This document shows, piece by piece, positions 44,933 through 54,300 of a stretch of DNA of 64,000 nt. The position numbers were made by a program, and so were the translations under genes. A model generated the notes under the pieces. It saw nothing but the letters and a program-made list of their open reading frames with translations. It was not told the origin of the DNA and ran no database searches. Positions within the stretch are counted from its first letter, which is position 1, and the number at the start of each line of letters is the position of its first letter. The stretch is from Plazaster borealis (Eukaryota > Echinodermata > Asteroidea > Forcipulatida > Labidiasteridae), in NCBI GenBank assembly GCA_021014325.1, contig CM037472.1:2542001-2606000 (forward strand), read 5' to 3'.

Positions 44933-45027
44933 TCAGGCTTAGCATTTACAAAGACATCTACCTCTCAACAAGTACTGCAGATGTCCAGACCAGCCATTGA
45001 TAATGGAGCTGCACTCTCCAGTAAAAG
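44933..45027 (+). other. Exon V, copy B (95 nt)
   Basis: Counterpart of 35,983-36,077. One difference is agtactgcag for agtaccgcag, silent in the phase-1 frame. Confidence 0.6.
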
Positions 45028-45670
45028 GTATAAATCCTCAAATATTTGAGTGCATTGTTGCGTATTACAATCATCATGAGGTAAAATCTGGACCATTCCA
45101 TTTCACGATGGTGAAATGCAAAAACCAAAATTCACCTAGTGATTTTATTCTGTGACAATGCATGAACGAAATGTATTCAATATTTGTTTTATATAGTTTA
45201 CACATAGATCCTTATTATTTGGTATTTTGTTCACAAAAAACACAAAACAGACTTGGAAACTTGTCCACCCCATTCTCTGAAATGTTTTAAATCCCCATCT
45301 AAACAACATGGACAACTTTATGTTTCCACCAACCTTGTCCACTATGACACATCCTTGCCTTGCTTTTATCCATATTGGACTCCTATATTAAATTTTGCAG
45401 CATGCGGCAGTATACATCATGGCAAAACAAAGATGACATATGATGCGTATTCCACCAATCGAATGACAAGGATCTGTGTGTTTGGTAGTTAAAGTATAAT
45501 ATTTACACCCGGTCCCAAATTGAGTTCTGTAGTTACCAGTTATTAAACAGCTAATATCAGAAATTTGCTTGTAGCATAAAAATTTATCTAAATAATTCAG
45601 TGTGTCGTTTGGCAATCATTTCAGTGTTTTAGGCAAAATTGGTAAGCATTGATGTTTCTTTTTTCTGTTT

Positions 45671-45970
45671 TTATGCCCAGCCGGCGAAGCAGGCCGAAGG
45701 GGCATATAGTGTTTGCCTTGTCCTTCCGTGTGTGTGTGTGTGTGTGTGCAATCATTGTTCGAGCGATTACTCAAGAAGGACTTGGCATATCAACTCCAAA
45801 CTTGGTGTGTGGATTGGTCTTGGGATCTCACAGAAGCCTATTGTTTTTTGATCCCATACAGAAAATGTCAAGGTAATTGTGGCTAAAACAAAAGAAATGC
45901 TGTCTAAGCGATAACTCAAGAATGAGGTAATCTCAGCGGGGCATTTGTGTTTGTTAACACACCATTCTTG
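45671..45970. mobile_element. 300-bp insertion present only in copy B
   Basis: Copy A runs ctgttt directly into ttcttgtcat at 36,721; copy B has 300 bp between. The insert starts with an inverted pair tatgccc and ggggcata around cagccggcgaagcaggcc. It contains a GT run (45,728-45,748) and gcgattactcaagaagg. It must have arrived after the duplication, or been lost cleanly from A. The type is not recognised with certainty. Confidence 0.75.
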
Positions 45971-46627
45971 TTCTTGTCATTTTATGAACAAAAGGTGTAA
46001 GGCTTGCTGCAGCAAGACTAACACCTTGTCATTGTGCCTAAAAAAGGTTCAAACCCTCTCAAGTTTGATGCAATTCCAAGCGGTAAGACTTGCAAGATGT
46101 TCATCCTCCCATTTGTTCTTGTAATTTTAGCCAAACTGACAGATGGGCAAGCCTTGCTGTTCAACCTTTTTACTTTTGATATAATTTTTAAGTTAAACTG
46201 TAAGGGGTAACTGCTGGTCACTCCTTCACCATTTTATGCAGTGAGCCAAAAATGCAATGGATAACCCTTGCTGTTCATTCCTTTGACATTTCATGTAATT
46301 TTAGCCACAATTGCAAGAGGGTAAGCCTTGATGTTCAACCCTATTATTTTTAAGCTCATTATGTACTACTTTTTTCTATCCAACTTGAACATTTGTCCAA
46401 GCAAAGTTATTCTGCAAAAAGCCAGGTTTAATGGCATTGCTTCACCATGAACAGGCATTATCATGAGCAAGACCATGACATTGGGCTCACAATGGATTGC
46501 TAATAGTATGACCAATAATTAAATGAAAGGGGAAAAGGCTAATCTCAAACTACCCTTTGTGATTCATTTCATTAATATGTCAAAGCTAAAGTGAAGCATT
46601 ATTGTGTTCTTTGTTTGCATGATGCAG

Positions 46628-46754
46628 CGAGGGTTATCATCTCCACAGAGATCTTTACATCAACCAAGTAGATGTCTGAGACCTGCAGTTCCTTACAATG
46701 TACAATGAGTCTCATATCAGTCTGGTAAATGAACTGCTCTCTCCTTTATAAAAG
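46628..46754 (+). other. Exon Y3, copy B (127 nt)
   Basis: Counterpart of 37,379-37,494 with an 11-nt insertion (around catatcagtct). Splice sites kept. Phase-1 reading ends as STK and stop, as in A. Confidence 0.6.
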
Positions 46755-47033
46755 GTAAGGGAAACTCCTGAACATTAAAACTGTTGTTAATTCATAAATC
46801 TATCATTCAGATTCATCATTACTTTCCCTTCGGTAGTTCAATCTATAGGCAGTGGAGGTGCCAGACTCTAAAAAGTAAGGTGTCAATAAATAGTTAGTGG
46901 GGAATTCCACTGTATTATAAAGTAAAAAACAATTATATCAAGCCAAATCCAATCTATTAAAAACATATGTATTTGAATTTGTATATATATATATATATAT
47001 AATGATTTTGGGTTGAACAAAGAAAAATTGACC

Positions 47034-47102
47034 AGAGTGGGATTTGAACCAACGACGTCCGGTTTAACGTGCCGGCGCTCTACCAACTGAGCTATCTAGC
47101 CG
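47034..47102 (-). repeat. tRNA-like element, copy B
   Basis: Counterpart of 37,775-37,843. The partial second copy is at 47,326-47,400. Confidence 0.5.
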
Positions 47103-47654
47103 TATATTGGCGGTCTCCCTATTTTGTCAATATCTTTGTTCGGGGGGTGCCAGTCAGAAAGCCATTCAACCGCAAACTGCCGTGTAGCCAGGGATCACAC
47201 CCATACGATACAACCTGGGAAGCGGCAGCCGGTGATCACCTGAAGGGGATGCGACTTTTTTTATATCAGATATCAAATAATGGACCACAAGGGAAACTGA
47301 CTGGGTAAATATTAAATGTTTTTGGGTTGAACAAAGAAAAATTGACCAGAGTGGGATTTGAACCAACGACCTCCGGTTTAACGTGCCGGGGGGGGGGGGT
47401 GGTTCAGTAAGCAAATACTTTCAAAATTCGTTCTTGGATACAACTTCTGTTACATTTTGAAAAAATCATCTACAAATCTACACAGACCTCAATATAAAGG
47501 ATGAAATTGTTTCAAATGTTGACATCTCATTGTTCTACCTCGATCATCTTTGAATGTTTCCTTTAAATACTTGAAAAACTAAAAGAACATTTTTGAAGGA
47601 CACACTCTAACTTTACCTTAAAAATAAACATTTGTTTTCTTAATATATCTGTAG

Positions 47655-47761
47655 ATGATATCTACCTGTCACAAGAAGTAGATTCCTGAGACCTGCAAGT
47701 GCCAATCATCAGCCCAATGTCTGCACATCACCAATTTATATGTGTGAGGGCTACACAAGAG
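47655..47761 (+). other. Exon U, copy B (107 nt)
   Basis: Counterpart of 38,398-38,504. One difference is accaattt for accagttt. Confidence 0.6.
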
Positions 47762-47830
47762 GTATGTAAACTTCCTGTGGGTTATATTACTTGTTTTACA
47801 CTAACATCAAAAAGTGGGCTGTTTTTGCAG

Positions 47831-47962
47831 CACTTTACAAATGACGCCACATGCCACAACATTCTGAGGACTTCATGCTGGCACCAGCCTAACTCAGATG
47901 AGTGGTTTGTCCCTACAGATTGATTACAGATATGAAAAATAAAAACATGTTTTTATTAACAA
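47831..47962 (+). other. Exon T, copy B, candidate terminal exon
   Basis: Counterpart of 38,574-38,705, with AATAAA at 47,938-47,943. Confidence 0.45.
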
Positions 47963-48412
47963 ATCCCTTTTATATGAATATAATTATTAATAAATCAATA
48001 AGCTTTCAAGTACAAACCAACAATATTCCTCCTTAAGACTGTTATTACCTCAAGTTACACCATAAAACTGGGAATAGACTGTTTCTGCATCATAAGATGA
48101 TATGTGAAAGAACTAGAGTTTGCTGAACTTCTCACATCTTTCTTGACCAAAAACACTCATCAATTTCAGTTTGAATATTACCATTCAGGCAAATCAGATC
48201 TGATGCAAACTAAAGTAGATGTAGGTTACTTTGGCAAATTTGATTTAAAAATTGACATGTTTGAAAAAACAAGTCATCATTAATGGATCATCAGATTTCA
48301 TTGACAAGGGTTAAATGATACACCAGGAAGAGGGCCAGTTCATTTGACATTTCTCTTTTTCATGTGCCATAATGTGTTACATCTATACAATGTTTCCTTT
48401 GACCTTTCACAG

Positions 48413-48585
48413 CATGAGAAAGCTGATGTCCTACAACCAAGTGTGTAGCAAATAACTTTCAGTACAATCTTGAAGGCTTCAGAGTTTGAGAGAGAAACTC
48501 ATAATTGAAACATCACGGTCTTCAAGGCATTCTATAAATTAAGGAATCATAAATGAACGACCAACCAACTTGTTGATTTCATTTG
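48413..48585 (+). other. Exon Z', copy B, uncut
   Basis: Acceptor gacctttcacag. It continues past the point where copy A is cut, into ccaaccaacttgttgattt and a possible donor CATTT|GTAAAA. The original 3' end of the array lies here. Confidence 0.4.
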
Positions 48586-48734
48586 TAAAAAATTGTAGAA
48601 ATGTTTAATTAATGAGGTCAGGTACATCCCTGACGCAATCTTACATTTACGTAAAAATGTTCTTGTAAAAAGTAAGTGCACCATTTGCAAGCAAGAACTC
48701 ATGAGATCTAGGCATTTTTCGTAGAGGAAAATAT

Positions 48735-48870
48735 ACTGTTTCTCTGGGTGCAGACCGAACCTTTCCAAAAGGGAGGTGTAAAAATCTCAGAAAGATAATG
48801 GGTCTGGTATCCTGGGACCAGCATGGGGTTGCCCTGCTTTAGACTATTTTGACCAGGATGATGACATTTA
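48735..48870 (+). repeat. Block with an inverted counterpart at 57,040-57,185
   Basis: ccgaacctttccaaaaggga, ggtatcctgggacc and gaccaggatgat correspond to the minus-strand reading of 57,185-57,040. Unrecognised dispersed or inverted-duplicate sequence. Confidence 0.6.
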
Positions 48871-49034
48871 TCTTAAACTTAAATTACTTGCAAGGTGCAC
48901 TTATTTTACTCAACAAACTTAAAACTCCACTAAATTTAAAGTGAACATAAAACATAATATCAAGTACCCATATTCTTTGCATTTATTGTTCTGGACTTCA
49001 AATGTATTATATACATAATGGACAAAGATCTTAA

Positions 49035-49400
49035 AGGCACTGAACACATTTGGAAATTGTCAAAGACCAGTGTTCTCACTTGGTGCATCCCAACATATGC
49101 ATGAAGTAACAAGCCTGTGAAAATTTGGGCTTAATTGGTCATCGAAGTTGCAAGAAAATGATGAAAGAAAAAACACCCTTGTTGTACAAATTTGTGTGCT
49201 TTCAGATAGGAATAAAAACTTCTTGCAAGAAGTTTTTATTATTTTAGTGAGAAATGACCTCTTTCTCAAAAACTACGTTACTTCAGAGGGAGTCTTTTTC
49301 TACAATGTTTTATACTATCAACAGCTCTCTGTTGCTTGTTACCAAGTAAGTTTTTATGCTAATATTATTTGTTTTGAGTCATTACCAAACGTGTATGATA
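49035..49400. mobile_element. TTAA MITE, opposite orientation, one end worn
   Basis: It starts TTAA aggcactgaacacatttgg. The interior has tgatgaaagaaaaaacaccc and aggaataaaaacttcttgc. The right end is attaccaaacgtgtatgata without a clean TTAA. Same family as the 31.9 and 40.8 kb copies, but an independent insertion. Confidence 0.75.
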
Positions 49401-49429
49401 AGAAAATTATTATTTCATTTTAATCAAAA

Positions 49430-49507
49430 GCTTGCCATTTTTGTGAAAAAATGTCCTTTGCAAGTTGAGCTTGCCATTTTTGTGAAAAAATGTCCTTTGC
49501 AAGTTGA
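49430..49507 (+). repeat. 39-bp unit in two tandem copies
   Basis: gcttgccatttttgtgaaaa followed by aatgtcctttgcaagttga occurs twice in succession (start 49,431 and 49,470). Confidence 0.85.
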
Positions 49508-50330
49508 GTCTTATTTGTGACTGGCTTTGGCAAACCCTAAACTTTGACCCAAACAAATGAATATGCATAGAATTTCTGGAAAAAATCCAGACATCGTTGC
49601 TATAGTTTTGTTTAAAGGAATGCCTAACTTGATGACAATTTTACATGTTGAAGTGATTGAAGTAAGTTGTTTCCTCTAAAATACCTAATTATTTCCTTTA
49701 AAATACCTTAAACAAAGCATGTTTTTTAGAACCATAGTACCAGAATCAATTGTGCAAGAATGAAGTTTCCACAGAAATTTAAATTATTTATTGACAAATA
49801 AAAAAGTAAGAATTAATATTCAAAAAGAAGTTTCCAGACAGTTCAGAAAATATCACTTGTTTTTCTCTTTATCAGGCTAGTTCAATTTCAATAAAATTAT
49901 GTATTTATGCTAATAATGTTAAAATTACATTGTTAATATTATTTTATATTTTAATTATGGAGTCGGAGTTGTCAAATAAAATGATTCTATAAATGTAGCA
50001 AGAAATCTCTGTCGTTCCATTACTTTATGTGCTATTTTTGTACATGTTATGTGTTATGGTTACAGGTATTAAAAGCGTAATTCAAATCCAAGAAAATTTC
50101 AAAAGTTTGAACAATTGATTTTTTTATTAATAGAAGTTTTTTCGACTAGAACCTTACTAAGTCATTTGATCCTAATCCACACAAAAATTTGGGACGAAAT
50201 CCAACCCTGCGTAAAAAATAGACTGGTCCCATTCAGTGATGTAATCCAACAATAATGGCCGCAGCAAAATAGGTCTGAATATCCTCTCAATCCTTTTCCA
50301 GAAAAGTGCAATAGGGTCTTCTAATCCCTT
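49508..50330. other. No supported gene
   Basis: AT-rich sequence without splice-bounded coding stretches or recognised repeats. Confidence 0.4.
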
Positions 50331-50364
50331 CAGCGTAGTTTGAAAATACAACTCATTCAATGCT

Positions 50365-50455
50365 AACCCCAACCCTAAATACCAATGCCTTCGACCCTAA
50401 CGTTAACCCTAACCCTTAAAACCAAGTCATACCTTCAACCCTAACCCTAACCACC
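50365..50455 (+). repeat. Short telomere-like CCCTAA runs
   Basis: aaccctaacccttaaaacc, caaccctaaccctaacc and single units occur close together. They lead into the C-rich minisatellite and may be its worn edge rather than a true interstitial telomere. Confidence 0.55.
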
Positions 50456-50859
50456 CAGCCATACATTCAATACAAATAATTACACCATACATTAAAATTT
50501 ATTTCTGGAAAACTGTAACCCCTCCAAAAAATGGAGTAACTCGCCTTTAAATTAAAATTCCATTGTGCAATTTAACACACCTGACAAAAAAAGACCTCAC
50601 CTTAAAACTTGATTTGCAAAAAATAGATTCCAAATAAATTCCATACAGAAAAACCACCTGTTTAAATACCTTTGTGGGGCAGGCCCATTCCCATAATTAC
50701 ATGAAGTAATACATAGACGCCTTTAACTAAATGCCTTAATAAAATATTTGTAGTCATTTTAAATCAAATCCATCCGAAAATGAGGTCCCATTAATCTCTA
50801 CCCACCTAACCCAACTTGAGTCTACCAAGCATTCAAACTCCCAACTTGGCCCAATGTCC

Positions 50860-52130
50860 GACCCCACCCTAACCCTGATGACTACACCAGTCCATCACCC
50901 TCAATTAGCCTGCAGCCCAACCATCTCAATCCAGCGACCCCTAGCCACACCCCATCATGATAACTCACAGCCCTCACCCCACAGCATAACTACCAAGCCA
51001 TTCCCCTACTGTTACACAAAGCCCTCATCCCAACCAGCCCAGCCCATCACCTCAACCATCACCCCAAGCCAACATCCCAACCAGTCCAGCCAATCACACC
51101 TACCCTAACCCCAAGCCCTCATCCTAGCCAGTCCAGTCTATCACTCATACCACCACACTAAGCCTTCATCCCAACCAGCCCAGCCCATCACACCTACCCT
51201 AACCCCAAGCCCTCATCCCAACCAGTCCAGTCCATCACACCTACCCTAACCCCAAGCCCTCATCCATACCAGTCCAGTCCATCACTCCAACCAACACCCA
51301 AGCCCTCATCCCAACCAGTCCAGCCCATCACTCCAACCAACACCCAAGCCCACATCCAAACCAGCCCAGCCTATCACCCCAACCCTTACCCCAAGCCCTC
51401 ATCTCAACCAGCCCAGCCCATCACACCTACCCTAACCCCAAGCCCTCATCCCAACCAGTCCAGCACTCATACCATCACCCCAAGCCCTCATCCCAAACAG
51501 CCCAGCCCATCACTCATACCATCACCCCAAGCCCTCATCCTAACCAGTCCAGCCCATCACTCATACCATCACCCCCAGCCCTCATCCCAACCAGTCCAGC
51601 CCATCACTCATACCATCACCCCAAGCCCTCATCCCAACCAGTCCAGTCCATCACTCCAACTATCACCCCAAGCCATAACCCCAACCCTAAACCCAAACCC
51701 TCATCCCAACCAGTTCAGCCCATCAGCCCATCAGCATCCTCCCAGCCCATCACCCCAAGCCCTCGTCCCAACCAGTCCAGTCCATCACTCATACTCATAC
51801 CATCACCCCAAGCCCTCATCCCAACCAGCCCAGCCCATCACTCATACCATCACCCCAAGCCCTCATCCCAACCAGTCCAGCCCATCACTCATACTCATAC
51901 CTTCACCCCAAACCCTCATCCTAACCCTAACCCCAAGCCACCACCTCAAGCCCTCAACCCAGGCTGACTGACTGACTGCCCATCAGCAACCTCCCAGCCC
52001 ATCACCCCAAAGCCCTCATCCTAACCAGCCTAGCTGCCCAGCATCCTTCCAGCCCATCACCCCAAGCCCAGCCAGCCCAGCCAACTGGCTGACTGACTGC
52101 CCAGCAACCTCCCTTGCCCCTCAGCACTTA
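50860..52130 (+). repeat. 47-bp C-rich minisatellite
   Basis: In its clearest part (51,440-51,900) the unit is ccatcactcataccatcacc, ccaagccctcatcccaacc, agtccag: 47 bp. Units at the edges are shorter or altered. There is marked strand asymmetry (C/A on plus, almost no G). An 84-codon frame at its left edge is a by-product. Confidence 0.85.
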
Positions 52131-52285
52131 GAAATTTTACTCCCCAAGCCAAGCTCCAAGGCCCTTGGTCAGCCCTCAGATCAGCCAAAAATCCAAGGGT
52201 ATAGCCAGGGGGAAACAATTTGTGAATTTTTTTTGAAGTCAGGCCATTCTAATATTCATCAGGTCAAAAACCGTTAAATTTTCAT

Positions 52286-52354
52286 GAAAGCTCAGTAGCA
52301 GAGTGGTAAGAGATAGAGGCTACAGAGCTAAAGGTACCAGGTTCAAGCCCTACC
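52286..52354 (+). repeat. tRNA-like sequence (plus)
   Basis: gctcagtagcagagtggtaag resembles an A box region and ggttcaagccctacc a T arm. The intervening arm does not fold into a normal anticodon stem. Probably a SINE head or tRNA pseudogene. Confidence 0.35.
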
Positions 52355-52401
52355 CATTTTTACAAGAATTTTAAAAAAAGTTCTTTTTTACTGGTAAAAA
52401 A

Positions 52402-52485
52402 GGGGCCCGCCAGGATTTGAACCCCCGAGCTCACAGCTCCAGGATTCCGGAAGCTGTGAGCTAGCCCACTGGGCCACATGGCCGC
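52402..52485 (-). repeat. tRNA-like sequence (minus) with strong inner hairpin
   Basis: On the minus strand: catgtggcccagtgggcta (A box region) and gggggttcaaatcctgg (B box). Between them ctcacagct and agctgtgag form a perfect 9-bp stem, which is not a normal cloverleaf. tRNA-derived repeat. Confidence 0.45.
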
Positions 52486-52786
52486 TTGAAAAAAATTGCT
52501 CGGACGTTATATTTAAACCTTAGGTTGGATAGGTCAAATAAAAAATAATAATAAGATGTGCCCTATGACCTTTGACCTTAGCATGAGATAGGAGAGAAAA
52601 AAGAAAATAATAAAAAGTCTGTTGGTGTACATTTACATTTTATTTGTACTATTTACAAAGAGCAAAATAAAACTACAAATAATTATACCAAATGTGTTTC
52701 GCAAGTAAACGTTAAGACTACAAACCTTAACAAGTAGTTTAACATTAAAAATTACAAAATAAATAATACAAAATATGTAACAGACT

Positions 52787-52952
52787 AATAGACCTTATGC
52801 ACATGACGTCATTTAAGTAGGGCGCCCTCAACTAGAGGTCAAAAGAAGGTTGCTCATGGCCCATCATCTGCGCGCGCATACATAAATGTGCGTTTTCCAT
52901 TGTTTTGTCGTCATTTTAACTCAACGCTTGACGTCAATGCCTAAGGTCTATT
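52787..52952. mobile_element. 166-bp MITE with AATAGACCTTA termini
   Basis: aatagaccttatgcacatga and the complement of ttgacgtcaatgcctaaggt give matched ends, each with a TGACGTCA-like site just inside. A poly-purine/pyrimidine-free CpG stretch (ctgcgcgcgc) lies near the middle. Non-autonomous DNA element. Confidence 0.65.
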
Positions 52953-53102
52953 GGTCTTTTACTTTAAGTAACAATTAAATTCCATAACATGAGTTAATCG
53001 TCTTCCTCATAAAAAGTATCAAGTTTTGAAGCAAAAATAAAATCCACATCCACATCATCTCAAAGTTAACAAAATACACTATCTACTTTATAATGATGTT
53101 AA

Positions 53103-53421
53103 AGGTTATATACAGGATTGGTAGAACTGACAAAATATTTGCAGTGTTCATGTTTTGTCTGATCAACCATATAACACATGAAATAACAAACCAGTGAAAA
53201 TTTGGGCTTAATCCGTTGTGCGAGTGTGAGTCGGGAGAAAATAGTGAAAAGCATGCACAATTTTCAACATGTAAACACATTGGCCTTAAATAGGGTTGTA
53301 ACAACCGAAATCAGCTGTTGCGTTTTGTTTAGGTTTTCAAATACAGCTTCCTTGAATATGACTTTATTTCAGAGGGAAATATTGCAGTATTTTTTATCCT
53401 TACCAATCATGTATAACACCT
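53103..53421. mobile_element. 319-bp TTAA MITE, divergent subfamily
   Basis: TTAA at 53,099 and 53,422 flank aggttatatacaggattggt and the complement of taccaatcatgtataacacct. The interior shares acaaaccagtgaaaatttgg and cagagggaaatatt with the other TTAA MITEs. Confidence 0.75.
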
Positions 53422-53429
53422 TTAATGTA

Positions 53430-54300
53430 TGAAAACACTAATTATTCCCTATAAAATGGGTTCAAAATATTGCATTCTCTCATCAAGTTGCCCCCCCCCC
53501 TTTAAATTTATTTGGTCACTGCATAGAGGGCGCTACCACTATCTATCCGGCATTTTATTCATTCTTGATAGAATCAACCTCAAATGCATGCCCTGTAAAA
53601 AAACAATTCTTAAAGTGATATTTCCTATCTACAATAAAATTGATTTTATAATATCAAAGGTTACTTAAACTTTATTTCTTTATCCCCAAGTAAAATGTGG
53701 GATCATTCCAATCTTTAAACACACTGATGTAATATTCACGGCATTAAATTAGATACTCATTTCTTTTTTTCCTTATCACAGTTCATGTATTACATGATAC
53801 CTTACAGAAACGAGGCTGCTATTTTGCACAGCTTAACAGATGCGCGCGCCGATCGCGTATAAAATGCACAATAATCTCATAATTCTGCAGCGCTCGTTCA
53901 TAAAAAATAACAATATTTCCTTTTACCGACGTTATTCAAGATTTTATGAACTCGTAAGTCATAGCCTATTACACTTTTCTGTAACCTTTCAGTTTCATTT
54001 TCTATTCATTACCATTCATTAATTGTAATTACTTGTTTATTATTTTGGCATCAATTTCTGAATGAAAATAAATGCGGCGCCGCACATAAATCGGAAAGAG
54101 TAATGTACACAATTAAATCCTTGTTAGTGATGCACACAATATATTGCAGATAATATTGTCAGTTAATTTCCATCATTTAACTTATTTCACATAAAATAAA
54201 ACATAATATTAATCTACAAGTAGGCCTGGCATATGCACTGATATATAAAGTTCATACTGGTATTAGTTTTAATTAAAGTTTGTAAGTTAGTAAGTGTTAA
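53430..54300. other. No supported gene; worn repeat near 53,790-53,880
   Basis: cagaaacgaggctgctatttt with gatcgcgtat near 53,810-53,860 resembles, in inverted form, the segment near 56,770-56,815. Otherwise AT-rich with nothing I can name. Confidence 0.35.

Larger units (their letters stand above)
39311..48567 (+). repeat. Right copy (B) of ~9-kb tandem duplication
   Basis: Copy B is 9,257 bp. It is longer than A mainly because of a 300-bp insertion at 45,671-45,970, and also by a 21-bp local duplication near 44,281 (attattttactaaaaatac) and small indels. It is 13 bp shorter in the SINE. Homology ends within ccaaccaact at 48,567. Confidence 0.9.

Noticed and set aside
50854..51108. 84-codon frame rich in Pro, Ser and His
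   Set aside because: It is the edge of the 47-bp C-rich minisatellite.
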